Positions 52,952 to 64,000 of a DNA stretch of 64,000 nt are shown piece after piece; within the stretch, counting starts at the first letter, position 1; each line of letters starts with the position of its first letter. Source of the DNA: Siderastrea siderea (Eukaryota; Cnidaria; Anthozoa; Scleractinia; Rhizangiidae); the NCBI GenBank assembly GCA_964030785.1, contig OZ034969.1, forward strand, positions 34,190,601-34,254,600, given 5' to 3'. A program made the position numbers and the translations under genes. The notes beneath the pieces are model-generated. The model saw only the letters and a list, made by a program, of their open reading frames with translations, was not told the origin of the DNA and searched no databases.

Positions 52952-55900
52952 CCGGCTTAAGATGGTGCAGCATGTTTCACATCGACACAACTGAGGTGAC
53001 AGAGCATCACAATGCGCCCCTTAAAAATTTACGTTTATTTAGTTCACCTGGCCGTCGTCTATTTCGATTTATCTTGCAACCCTTTCCTTACAGGAGAAGA
53101 GATTCCCGGCATGAGCAATTTTATTCTACTTCAGTTTTGGGAGGTATTTGTTATACTCAGGGGGGGCTGGCAGCTACCTTTGATCTTGCCGCTTTTGGCC
53201 TCTACATGATTGCCCCAGTAAAGAAATCTGTCAATCATTCGAAAACTCTAACGAGCATGCGCGAAGTGCAACGCAGTCTCGCGCGAACTACTCGACAATA
53301 ATTTTTCTTTTTTTGTTCGTGGCGACTCGATTGTGGAAAAGGAGTTTGTTTTTTGTTATTGTTTATTTGCTGTTAGTATTTTTGGCGACAGTACAGCGTT
53401 TGGGCACCACATTTCTCTAAATTCTGGATCTGTGTACACTCCTGCTGTGCATTATGTCAAGAGCATGAGCGTGATGGTTGTGTTATCGAAAACATAAACG
53501 TTCGCGGTGTCAACAGCCGCTTGACCTGGGAAATGGCATTAAAGTTGCAGCTTTCGACCTTCCATTTCGATCCATTTCTGTTTCTGAGACCATCAAAATC
53601 GATGGAATGAAGGACCAGCTTTATTTTAGGTTAGTATAGCAGTCAATATTGAATATGCAAGTGACAAGTTTCGGCCTGAGATTTTCCCAGTTGAGTGTTG
53701 GACAAACTACGCTCAAATTATAATTATATGTGGATTTCGTCATCTCAGGAAGATTTATAAGAATCTTTTTACTGTGGAAACTGTGGAATCTTCCAGCCAA
53801 CAAAGCGAAAAGAGGAGATTTCGATTGCGAGTCTTCTTTAAGTCTGTTTCACAATGAAGACACAAATCGAATGCGAAGGCTTGGAATGTATTTAAAATGG
53901 GCTTGAACTTTCACATGCACTTGTCTCAAGTTTTTTGCGTCTTATTTACAGCTGTAAGCGTAATTACGTGTAAAACACCACGTTTATTTTATGGAATTCT
54001 TCTTTTTTTGGCTTGATTGTTTCTTGGCGGCAGTTGTTTCTGCAAATATATTGGTTGGTTGCAGTTACAAGAAAAATAAGAACATCTGAGATGGTAGAAT
54101 TTTGCAACTGGAAAGGATAGCTTGTAAAGGACAACCAACAAAAGAAGAATGCTTAACCTTACAAACAGAGCTGTCTGAGGTTTGCTTGTTTTGATAAGAG
54201 AACTTAAAGAATGGGCAAAGCAAATACACCTAGGTTTAGGAAAACTCCCTAGTTCCATATATTGTACTGACATGCTAAGTTTAATTCAATGGAAAATGCA
54301 ATGAACTATCACATTTCCAAGCATTTTCCCACATTACGCATGCAACTGTCCAATGAGAAGGTTTATAAACATTTGCTAGGGTAATCTGAAAAGATTGAAG
54401 GATTTGCAATTATATGATTTTTTGTCTTTTGCCTGTAGCCTGTACAAGAAGCTTAATTCAAAGGAAAGACATTCAGGCCCATTTTTCTTAAGTGTCAGTG
54501 AAAAATTTGTAGTTTGAGTTCAGTAACACCAGGTGAACTATGCAATAATGGAGTATTAGACAATGCAAAATTTCTAAACTGTCCCTTCTGTTAAAAGAGC
54601 AATTGACTTCTGCTCACACCCTTTCAGACATTTTGTACTTCTGACAAGGAAACAGTTCCAATTGCCAAGGAGAATTCAGTTTTTTGAAGATGGATACATA
54701 TGAAATAAATCAGGTGTGAACTGCCTGATGTAACAAATGTGGCCATGAAGGGGTTGCAGTTTTTAAATGTTTTCAACTTGAGCAGTTGAAAAGGCAAATT
54801 TGATCCTGGTCGAGACTGAATTTTTTCAAGTTTGCTTTTTCAACTGCTCAAGTTGAATGCATTTAACTGTGAGGATCATTATTTCAGAACTGTTACCGAT
54901 AAGGTAGGGGAAAACAGGTCAAAACAGTGTTGTATTGCTGGGTGTCAAAACGAGGCTGGCATGCATTCAGTAACTGTTTATAAAGGAGATGTGAAATAAC
55001 CCCAGAATGGCTGATCAACCATGGTTGCTCTAAGTGTGCAACAGTCCTTTTGAAGTGTTTTCAGAAAATTAAGGATTAACATAGCTGTCCATATATATGT
55101 CATCAGTCAAAGTCCCTGTACAACCAAAACCTTTGCCCAAAACATTTGTATCAACATGCATCTTGGATAACCAACGCCTGCCAGATCCAAAGTGATGGTG
55201 TGTTTGCCAGAGTATCTTTACTTTACAGACTGTTGGAACCTTTGCAAATTCCACCCCCAAATGATTGTTTTGTTTGCAACAGCTGTTCAACATCAATTGC
55301 ACTGTCAAGAAAAATTCAAGTCCCTTCAGAATTCAAATGCCAATTTTCCAAACCCATTCATGGTGAAATATATGAAGCCAAGGTCACCAAGTAAATATGT
55401 GAAACGACTGGCTGAAGTATTGCTGTCAGTTGAGCAACCTGGCCCCTTTAAGTTTCAGTTCTCACCCCAGAGGTGTGATAGACAAAATCTAAATGAAAAA
55501 TTATTTCACCTTTTTCTCCAAAATAATGAGCTTTATTATCAGGTATACCTACACACTGTAGGCAATATCTGTGACTCACGTGGCGAAGTCAAAGAGCAAA
55601 GTGTTGTAAGCATCATCTCTCAGCTTTTCACCATTTAAGGACTGTGGACTGTAAGGTAGTAACATAACTTGGGCAAAGCAAAATAATTTGGATCAACAAA
55701 ACCTCCACAATTAATTGTTGACTCCTCCTGGGTAGTTCCTATAAAGAAAGAAAAATCTACAGTGTATGTAAATGAAACAAGGACAAACTCTCGAGCGACA
55801 ATTCTTAGTGAAAGAGGAGAGCGAATCTGGCCGCTGTGAAATGTGTCAGAAAATGCTTCAAAACTCGTAAAATCAGTACCAGAAAAAGCAGAAAGGGCAA

Positions 55901-58900
55901 CCAAATCAGATAGACACAAAGGTAAAAAAAGCGATCGAAACCTTCCCTTGAATGTTTAAACTTGGAATAACGGAAATAATGCTGAACCAACACAAACGCG
56001 CGTACGCCAACTAACGGCTAATTCGGCTAATTCGGCTAATTCTCCTTCCTCGCCACCGCCATGTTTGTTTGGAATAAAATTAGTACACAGTCCTACTCGG
56101 CCAAATTTCTTTACTGGGGCGATCATGTAAACTCGGTTCCAGACCTCGCTGCCAGCCCCCCCTGGTTATACTTTTGTAAAGAGAGACTGCGAGAAGTCGT
56201 CCTATTTTCATCAGATCTTACACGCAAGTGGAATTGCATAAATTATGGTTAAAAAAAATTTAAAAAAAAAAAACAAATCAAATCAGGAGAAGAAAGAGAC
56301 TGCTCGCTGTCTAGTAAGGACACGGAACCCAGCGCATATATATAGCACAACTCGCGGTTAACTCGGTATTTTAAATATTGGATTTAAAGGGAAAAAACCG
56401 TTTAATGTATAGATTTGCCTCACTGCCTGCCAAAATTGTGGAGAAAAAAATGGAAGAAAAATAAAATACAGAACACACAAAATCCACAAAATACATAATT
56501 TCAAAAATTGCAGTTCTAACAAAGTATAATATGACATTAATATGAGGGCTTTGTGAACCATCATGATATACATTTCTTTGTAAAAGTTGGAAAATTCACA
56601 GTTCCATCAGTCTCCTCAGGTTTGGATGAGATCTCTACGAATCTCTACGTTTTCATTCTGGTAAACGGAACACAACAAATCTCCTACGGAAGGTAGAGTC
56701 GGAGATTTGACGCCCCCATTTGCTCAAACTGTGGACCGACCAGCTCGCTTACGCAAATGGTAAGCTGTGACCACAATTTTTGAAAATGTGACTCCAACCG
56801 TGAATTGTGTTGTTCCGCGAGTTGGTTGCACCCCCCTTGAATAATCTTTTCTGTGTCTATATAAATACAAGTTCTGTTCTTCTCGTCAGCTGTCTTTTGG
56901 ATTTTTAAACGTTTTCGGAATTTAATAGCCTTTGTCTTTGTTTTGGCTCGGCTGTAGTTTGGTTTGTAATGAGTACGCCACAAGGTGGTTTGTGGATGCA
57001 TAACCAAGCTTCAATTAAAGCTGGTGTTTTCTTTAGCGTTTTTTGTTTTCAGACGTAAGCGTTATGAAATTTGCACTTTATCACTTTCCAGGAAAAGCAC
57101 TGAAGAATGTTTCAGCAATGTTTTAGAAATATACTGAGCAAAATTTTACTTTCCGTTTCCGTAGATTTACGTAATCGTGACTGCTACGTGACTGTCTGTC
57201 AATGGATGAGGTAATCCAAACTGTTGATAACAAATTGTTTCCTTGGAGAGAATAACGACAGTTCCGTTATATAAAATGACAGCAGTGGTTGTCTTGTCGA
57301 AGAAAACAACTCGCAAGGTGCAGGAAGGCTGCTAGGTCGACCCAGTCTTGTTGCGTTCCCATGTCCGTTTCTAAATAACCCAAGCAAAGCCGGAGTTCCG
57401 CAAACTCGACACGACTTCCGGTGCATTCTTTTTGTTGCTCAACATGGCATTATTAAAGGTTTTCCCCCAACCTTTTTCGATAGATCAGTCACAAAATGTT
57501 AACATGAAAATTTCAAAAGCATACATATTTCCCTTAAGAAAACGGACATGTAAACATTAGCGTGAAGAAAAATTATCGGTCAAACAAAGTGAGATGTCGT
57601 GACTCGTCGTCAGTAAGCTTCCGGTTTTTCCACGAAGACAGCAGGTCAAGTCAACTCGTTGACGTCTGGCGTTTAAGCGCTTTGAAGGCAAGACAACACC
57701 CCTGAGTTCTACACGCACATAAATACTTAGTGTACATTGAAATCTCGCAAAGTTAAGTTCCTCTCTGATCTGCCAACTGCAAGGCCTCATAAAGGAATAT
57801 CAAGGTAAGAATTCATCATGTTCACAATACTACAAGGCCTGAAGTTTAGAAAATAATTGAAATTGAGCTTAATTTTGCTCAATTTGCTTTGCTGTTATAA
57901 AAGTGAAATAATAGATAGCAGTAAGACAGTGGTCCAGAACTTGAAAAAGGCTAATTCAAAATAAATGGCATGATAAAAAAGTAGTTCGAAATCTTGAGCA
58001 AACGTGCCCCTAAAAAGGGTCTAAAAACTGTACCTTTGCTTCAAAACCTTGTGTAGCTAATCATCCATCTCAGATCGACTGGGAACACCCTCGACTAACA
58101 ATAAAACCATTTTATTTCAGTTTCGGACCGCATAGCCACTGTTTTAGTATTCTGATTATAAGTTAACTGCCAGTACTTGTAGACTGGTATAGTCACACTA
58201 AATATTGCACTCATCTGTAGCTGTACTGATCTACAATTTTCAAATACGTTTGGAATCTCAATCAGCTCAAAGCAGATTTGTATTTAAAACAAAGGTCGCG
58301 TGACTCCTATATTAGTCTCACTAGAGTCGAAGTTCAGACTGACAAAATTGAAGGAAATTTGCACTTGCATGGTGAAAATTGCGAAACACATGCACTCACC
58401 ACTCAAAGAAATACTGAACAACTTCCATTGATATATATTGTCCCGGGAATGGTCCACACTTAAAGGATTTTATCGTCAAACAAATAACGCTCAATAGCTT
58501 TCACCTGAATGTTCTTCGCACGTTCGATTTTGATTAAACCACAACATTTCAAAGTTTGATTAATTTTAAAGTTTGACTCAACAGTTTTTAAAAACGTTCG
58601 ACTCTTTTTAAAAAGCAAGAGTTTTTGAGAACAGAAGTCGTCGCGTGACGAAGCGTGTCTAGAGTTTCCGAGAAATTGGCACGAAAGATTGCGAAATGTT
58701 AATTCCGGGAAAATTACACGAAACACGATTTCTTTTTTGTTAGTCTGCGGAAGCTGAATTATAGTGAAACGCCCGACTGCTATTCATTTGTTGCTAGTTT
58801 CCAGATAGTTACTGAGCCTATAGAAACCTCTTGTTGTTCTGTTATTGAAATATGTGTTGTATTAAAACACCAAGAGATTAAGATTCTCCGGGCACCCCGG

Positions 58901-59536
58901 GGCACTTGCAAAGACCGCCCTAACAAATGGTTGTTGAAGCCCCTGGGTTAGGGCTAAAATCGATCTTGTAACAAATATCCCCACCCCTGGGGCTAAACGG
59001 GGCAATGCCGTGTTCCAACTACAAGCAGAGAAGGTCTCCAAAAGTTTTAATATTTCCCTCTGCGCATCCTCTGAGAAGGAAACACAGTACTCGGGAAGGC
59101 GGTAACAACCTCAAAATAACGTTTAACCAGCAGTTTATTTCAACATTGCAATGTTGGCTTTTTTTTTTCTGGAGTACGGCATTACGGGATTTCCGCCACT
59201 AAAAACGTGTCAAACGAGGCGCACAAAATTTCGCAAATGTAGACAGCATTCTTGTATGTGAAATCAATCAAAATGATACCCAACAATCTCAAAATGATAC
59301 CCAACAAATTACAAAGAGAAGCAAGAGGTATCACAATTTTCTTCTTATCTGAATCCTTTCCGAGTTGATTAATCCCACTGAGATATTTTATTCAATAAAT
59401 CCATGATCTGTGGAACAACGTTTACACACTTTATCAACCGCAATACACCGATTGCAAATATGGCGGCGTATGCACGAAAGCGAGGCTTTTCGGTGACAAC
59501 CGTTGCTAAGGGCCGATTCACTTACTCGTTCTCTTA
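52952..59536. other. Gene-poor stretch, no feature recognised with confidence
   Basis: Small structures only: a hairpin with ~28-bp arms at about 54775-54856 (CAACTTGAGCAGTTGAAAA and complement) and three GGCTAATTC units at 56018-56044. The plus-strand stretch 55080-55635 has overlapping open frames (including DCFVCNSC and a 148-codon frame ending at 55638) that might be a decayed gene, but I recognise no family. A short patch near 54943-54985 reads CCIAGCQNEAGMH, reminiscent of a THAP start, too little to call. Confidence 0.35.
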
Positions 59537-59816
59537 GAGCAGTTTTCAAATGAGTGTCGTAAAACCAAAACCAAAGTAATTACTCTAACCAATCACAGCA
59601 GGAATAAAACAAAATGAACCAATCAGAACTCGAAGCAAATACAAGTATTGCGCGTCAAGCGCGGGAAAACGCGTGCGAGCAAGTCACAATTGGTTTTGGT
59701 TTAACTTCTGATTGGTTGAGAAAGTGGTGCGAACTTTTCTATCCAACCAGGGAGCGAAGTAAAGCAAAACCAAAGCAAACACAACATTACTTTCAACACT
59801 CAATTGAAAACTGCTC
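59537..59816. mobile_element. TA-flanked MITE with GAGCAGTTTTCAAATGAGTG ends
   Basis: GAGCAGTTTTCAAATGAGTG at the left and its near-complement CACTCAATTGAAAACTGCTC at the right. TA lies at 59535-59536 and 59817-59818. The interior mirrors AACCAATCAGA and TCTGATTGGTT. Mariner-type target, non-coding. Confidence 0.78.
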
Positions 59817-60351
59817 TATACGAGCGCGAGTTGTTTACACTTTTGTTCAAGCTATTTCTTCGAAGATATCTCAAGAAAAGTCCTATTTGTGAAAAGATAT
59901 GGTTTATCAATCATTTTTCAATACTTCTGAGGCGAATTTAAGGTCAGTCAATTAAAAACAGTTTTGTTAAAGCCCGTATTGTTATTCAAATGTGTCGTGC
60001 AGGAATGCTATGGCGGCCGCCCCGTCGCTAAACTAAGTTCCGCAACTACAATCGCTTGCAATCGCTAAGTTTACTGTGCACGTACAAAAGCCTTACCGAA
60101 CAATAAAATGGTCACTTTCGCAGATGATTCATCGATGATTCAAGGCCTAGCTATGTTTTCCTCCCTCGCAATGTCATCGCAGGGAAATGCGTGCGAGATT
60201 GTCATTTAATCTGATTTAACCTGTTCAAAATGTATTAATAGCTTACAGTTAAGTTCCAACTTACACAGTTCTGTGACTTTAATAAAGGAGAAAGAATAAT
60301 ATCACAGGTTGCAAAGTGTTCTTCTGCTTACATTTGACACCGAAACAAACC
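59817..60351. other. 5' region of the ISL2EU-type element
   Basis: No coding sequence. If the two downstream genes belong to one transposon, its left terminus should lie in or just left of this stretch. I could not identify a terminal repeat because the right end is off the window. Confidence 0.3.
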
Positions 60352-60458
60352 ATGGACAGACCTTTGGAAAAGATGCATGTCGTCGAACTCAAGCAGTTTC
60401 TTCGCGACAATAATGTGAGCTTGAAAGGGTTAAAAGTGAAGGCACAGTTCGTGGAGAA
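60352..60458 (+). CDS. Exon 1: SAP DNA-binding motif
   Basis: 35 codons plus two bases from ATG 60352. The helix-turn-helix pattern L-x2-F-L-R-D-N-N-V-x-L-K-G-x-K-x2-L/A-x-F-V-E-K is a typical SAP motif and is completed by the first codons of exon 2 (AKEVLQ). Confidence 0.72.
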
Positions 60459-62469
60459 GTAAGTTTTCCTTCGTCTTTTTTTACTAGAACTAAACTTTTA
60501 AAAGTCCTGAACTCTAGCTATCCTCAATTACTTGTACGCATGAGTGCAGTTTTTGGTGTATCGAACGTTGCTTTTTTTCGTGTTTTGTTGTAGAGCAAAG
60601 GAGGTACTCCAAAGGAAGTCAGTTAATGCTACAGGTACTTCAACGGGCACACAACCTGATCAATCACAAGGCACCCCGTCCTCCTCAAAAACTGACTCAG
60701 ACCTGCTCAAGAAAAATGAAGAGAAATTTAAGTTCTGCCCTCTAGAAAAGGATATGATAAAATACCTGGATGGCCTTCCTCCTTTTACGTTTAATTCCAT
60801 TGTTCGATATGTGCGAACCTCTGGCAAAAATATTCAGCAGACGGCTGACTATATGGTCATGAAGCCTTTTGAACGTGGGGTCAACTTTTTTATAGAGGGA
60901 TACCTTCACAACCTTTTTGCCAAGAAGCATGCTGAGAGCAATACTTTTTATTTCAGAGCCCTCTGCTATCGGAGTCTGCGAAAGAGTGAACCCCCCCACA
61001 AAATTAGAATAGCAATTTCCTTAAAAGAACCATATCATGTGTTAGGATCATCGTGCACCTGTGTTGCAGGGGCACTGGGGTTTTGCAATCATGCAATAGG
61101 GTTAATGTATTTAATTTCCCACTACTACATGACAAAGGCGAAAGTGATCCCCGATGACCTGGTTTGTACATCGCTTCCACAGCAGTGGCATAAACCAAGA
61201 GGGAAAAAAATTTCTTCTGAACCATTAATGGACATGGTTTTTAAAAAACCAAGGCTGGATTTGGTCGTGAATAGTGGAACTTCAACAAAAAACTCACCTG
61301 GAATTTCTTGCTCATTGTACCAGGCCATGAAAATACCTCCCAGTGGTATAGAAATAGCAAATTTTAAAAGTAACTTGCAACAGATAAACAAAAATTTTGG
61401 CCTTAGTTTGTACATGGATAAAGGCACAGCAATGGTGCCAACCAAGGCTGGCCCCGCCCCCTTGGGTGGTTATTTGAGCTATCAACTGGCACCCACTGAA
61501 GGTAACTTTACAGTGACATGCAATGTCGATTTGTCTAAGGGGCCCACTGACATTGATGCAGTACCAGTTACTTATCCACCCTTTCCAATATCAACAGTCT
61601 GCCCCCTCTTTGCAGTTACACAATGTACACCAGAGTACCAATCCCTGTTTGATTCCCTGCAGTTAAGTGAAGCAGAGGCAGCTAAACTTGAACAAGAGAC
61701 CCTTTTGCAAAGAAATAGTGATCAGTGGTGGACACATAGGAGGTCACGACTTACTGCATCTCAGTTTGGAGATATTCTGAGTCGAAAATCCATAAGCAGT
61801 GCTTTTCTTAAAGGGCTGGCTGAACAAACACCCTATGTTTTCTCAAGGAACATGCCAGAATCCTTGAAACATGGTATTGAACATGAGAGCACAGCTCTTA
61901 AGCAATATTGCAATTACTTAAAACACAGTGGGCATCCTGTCAAAACCTTTCCCTCGGGATTTGTTGTCAACACTGGCTACCCATTCCTTGGTTGTTCTCC
62001 AGATGGGAAAGTCATCGATGGCAGTGAGGAGGATGCATTTGGTTTAATCGAAATTAAGTGTCCATACAAACATCGGGCAGTGACCCCAGAAACAGCATGC
62101 CATGGTGACAGTCAGTTTCACCTTGAACTTAAAGACGACTTTCCATTGCTTAAAAAAACTCGCAAATATTATGCACAAGTTCAAGGGCAGATGGGCATAA
62201 CAGGTGCAAAATGGTGTGACTTTGTTACATACACATTCAGGGGAATGGTCATTGAACGTATATATTTTGATGCCAATTTCTTTAACAGTATGATACTGAA
62301 GTTGGAGCAGTTTTTCTTTAAGCATTATGCAAAATATTTAAAGAATACTCCTATCGAGCAACAAACACTAGCTGCACGAGCAGAAGCATGTACTGTTACT
62401 TCGGCTTCTACTTCTGATACACCTATTGAAACTGTAGTAACAGTAGCAGCAATCAGCAGCACTGAGTAG
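60352..62469 (+). CDS. SAP + SWIM zinc finger + YqaJ-type nuclease protein of the transposon
   Basis: Inferred two-exon model, 660 residues: 60352-60458 and 60594-62469, joined at AA|GTAAGT and TTGTTGTAG|A. Exon 1 supplies a SAP motif (MHVVELKQFLRDNNV, LKGLKVKAQFVEK), which binds DNA. A SWIM finger follows (C190-x-C192 ... C200-x-H202, SCTC...FCNH). The C-terminal half is a YqaJ/lambda-exonuclease-like fold: RSRLTASQFG near 419-428, E467 in GIEHE, D506 in SPDG, E522-x-K524 in EIKCP and the YYAQVQGQ motif near 562-568. All expected catalytic residues are present. Probable role: a nuclease acting with the transposase on DNA ends or cDNA-like intermediates; the exact role is unknown. The open frame alone would start at 60544, but that start replaces the SAP exon with intron sequence. 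Confidence 0.82.
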
Positions 62470-62632
62470 CATTTAAAACCAGTATACTCCAAGTAGTTAT
62501 TTCCTGTACTTGTTTGTGTATTTGTATTGTGTATTATCAGAATACATAAACAGCGTAAATATTCTTGCATATTTTTTTAATGTCAATATTTTAATAAGCA
62601 GTTTTAGAAATGTCTCTGTTCTGAGGCTATCA
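62470..62632. other. Tail-to-tail spacer of the two transposon genes
   Basis: 163 bp of AT-rich sequence between convergent stop codons. It presumably holds overlapping poly(A) signals for both genes; I see only AT-rich variants such as TTTAATAAG. Confidence 0.4.
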
Positions 62633-63970
62633 CTAAGAAATAATTGGATTTTGAAGATTTGTAAGCATACCACATACTGTCCACATTTGATTGAGACTTC
62701 CAGCTAAGGACAGTGGAATTATTTGATTAAATATCTGGAAATTCTTAATTTTGTTTATTGCCCTTTCAACATGAATCCTCTCAGAGGCGATTTCCTGTGT
62801 CGCAATAACTTCGGAAGGGTTTTGTTGACTTCTGGATCCAACAAATGGTGGAATGTTGAGCCCAACACCCATAGGCTCAAGGAGATCAGTAATATTAAAT
62901 CCTTTGTCAGCCATAATTACATCTCCAGCAGAAAAAGGCAGTTTTAAAAGTCCGGATCTTACTGTTATTTCCCTGTCAGAGATGCTTCCAGCATACAATT
63001 GTGATATGAAAGTAATGTGACCACTGGGAGAAATACCAATCAGACCCTTAAAAGTGGTGTGACTCTTGTAACTGGAATATGTCTCACTGTGGAGAACCAA
63101 CGAGGACGGAGTTTGACACTTTATTTCTGTGCCATCAATGATGACTCTTGTGGAGGGATATTTCTCTTTGAAGGATTGAGGCATGGCCTTGTAAATTGCA
63201 GATCGACTTGGCCAAATGTTAAGGTGGCCAAATTTAAGGTACATAAAATTGATCCAGGAAATACAAATTCTGTTGACAGTTGACACATGAACTTTAAACC
63301 TGTGAGAGAGGTCAAGCTCAAACAAGCCAAGCCTTAATCTTATCAAAACCATGAAAAATTCATCTAGAGTACTCAGCTTACGCCGTCTACCAGGTTTATT
63401 CCCCGGAATCTCCTCGCTGTTTGTAGGAGTGAAACTGTCATCAGTGCTGCTGGTAACATAAACAATGTTCTCACCATTTTCCCCTGGACTCAAAAAATTA
63501 TAGCAGGCCACTAAAGTTTGATAATTGGGAAACCCTGTGTAAAAGTTTATGTCCGAGTCTGAGTCTTTAAATTGTGCTATTCCGAAAACGTTTCTAGCAA
63601 GATCATCCACCGTCTTTAAAAGCTCTTTGTTTTCAAGTCTAAGAGCCTTAACTTCCTCTTCAAGCCTAGCAATCTCGTCTTGTATTGGCGACTCTCCCAG
63701 CTCATCAGCCATTCCCACCTCCATATGTTCACTGACAGGAGAATTTTGTTTTTTTGTGGGAGAAGGCCATAGTCTCTTGCGAGGTGATTTTCGCTTGGGA
63801 GATGCGGGAGACCACGCAAACTTCGACGGAATAGCTTCATTCTTAACATTTCGACGACCAGTTAAGGTGGTAGTAAAATCTGATGGCTTAAAGTGCAATG
63901 AACAAATTCTGGTCCGCTTATTGATTTGGAAGTCAGCCGACACATCCCTTTTAATTTTGGTAATCCACGC
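62633..63970 (-). CDS. THAP-domain DDE transposase (5' exon off-window)
   Basis: Minus strand. This exon starts after CGCTTTTCAG at 63970 with AWITKIKRDVSADF and runs 445 codons plus stop. It holds the second half of a THAP zinc finger (W-I...RICSLHF...SDF...AIPSKFAW). The CxxC half must lie in an exon to the right of the window. A basic stretch, a coiled coil (IARLEEEVKALRLENKELLK), an HTH (STLDEFFMVLIRLRLGLFEL...VHVSTVNRI) and a DDE_Tnp_4-type catalytic domain follow. Counting from the valine codon at 63943, the triad is D270 (VIIDGTE), D346 (VIMADKGF) and E393 (IHVERAI). The frame is intact. The enzyme should bind the element ends and catalyse cut-and-paste transposition; IS5/Harbinger relatives are the closest family. 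Confidence 0.82.
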   Translation of the reverse strand, partial: AWITKIKRDVSADFQINKRTRICSLHFKPSDFTTTLTGRRNVKNEAIPSKFAWSPASPKRKSPRKRLWPSPTKKQNSPVSEHMEVGMADELGESPIQDEIARLEEEVKALRLENKELLKTVDDLARNVFGIAQFKDSDSDINFYTGFPNYQTLVACYNFLSPGENGENIVYVTSSTDDSFTPTNSEEIPGNKPGRRRKLSTLDEFFMVLIRLRLGLFELDLSHRFKVHVSTVNRICISWINFMYLKFGHLNIWPSRSAIYKAMPQSFKEKYPSTRVIIDGTEIKCQTPSSLVLHSETYSSYKSHTTFKGLIGISPSGHITFISQLYAGSISDREITVRSGLLKLPFSAGDVIMADKGFNITDLLEPMGVGLNIPPFVGSRSQQNPSEVIATQEIASERIHVERAINKIKNFQIFNQIIPLSLAGSLNQMWTVCGMLTNLQNPIIS

Positions 63971-64000
63971 CTGAAAAGCGGTCGAAAATAATAATTTATA

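Larger units (their letters stand above)
60352..64000. mobile_element. Autonomous ISL2EU-type DNA transposon (partial, right end off-window)
   Basis: Two convergent genes, a SAP-SWIM-YqaJ nuclease protein on plus and a THAP-DDE transposase on minus, have stops 163 bp apart. Family knowledge: ISL2EU elements, eukaryotic relatives of the IS5/Harbinger group, encode a DDE transposase with a THAP-type finger plus a second protein with a YqaJ nuclease domain. Both frames are open with catalytic residues kept, so the copy may be young. Boundaries given are those of the coding part visible here; terminal repeats and target duplication could not be checked. Confidence 0.68.

Noticed and set aside
55192..55638. 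148-codon plus-strand ORF with neighbouring open frames
   Set aside because: Possibly a decayed gene, but I recognise no motif and the frame changes repeatedly. Not enough to call.
60544..60593. ATG at 60544 as the true start of the YqaJ protein
   Set aside because: The first 17 codons are hydrophobic intron sequence with a pyrimidine-rich acceptor at its end. The SAP exon at 60352 gives a better, in-phase N-terminus.

Overview
The window is animal nuclear DNA, most likely from an anthozoan cnidarian such as a stony coral. This rests on spliced genes with GT/AG introns, sparse exons in AT-rich DNA crowded with mobile-element relics, and protein types common in cnidarian genomes. It holds no operons, bacterial ribosome-binding sites, rRNA genes or CRISPR arrays. 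The organism call is an inference; no marker gene settles it.

Layout. 1-6 kb: a 3.2-kb foldback (Mutator-like) element with ~1-kb inverted arms and an ~11-bp target duplication, then a small palindromic MITE. 6.2-13.4 kb: a three-exon gene for a small secreted cysteine-rich protein, with two further cysteine-rich exon-like segments downstream. Its second intron holds a complete tyrosine-recombinase retrotransposon (Ngaro/PAT/DIRS order) with split direct repeats. 13.5-24 kb: TTAA-flanked elements, minisatellites, a lectin-like domain remnant, a coiled-coil gene remnant split by a TTAA element, and a decayed Golgi sulfotransferase gene. 24-32 kb: a tandemly duplicated noncoding unit, one copy of which carries a Crypton-derived non-autonomous element, then diverged repeats.

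32.8-49.1 kb: a seven-exon gene, all introns phase 0, for a 528-residue membrane protein made of two tandem MARVEL-like four-helix units. It has a Pro/Gln-rich N-terminus and a PPxY motif at the C-terminus. Its introns hold a Penelope relic, a 2.7-kb TTAA element, a tetranucleotide repeat, a second foldback element, a broken L1/Tx1-like LINE containing a MITE, two tRNA-derived SINEs and a palindromic MITE, and a second Crypton-derived copy in the opposite orientation.

49-60 kb is mostly featureless, with a SAP-domain ORF fragment and several MITEs. 60.35 kb to the right edge holds the best candidate for a living system: two intact convergent genes, 163 bp apart. One encodes a SAP + SWIM zinc finger + YqaJ-type nuclease protein. 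The other encodes a THAP-domain DDE transposase whose first exon lies off the window. The pairing fits an autonomous ISL2EU-type (IS5/Harbinger-related) DNA transposon.
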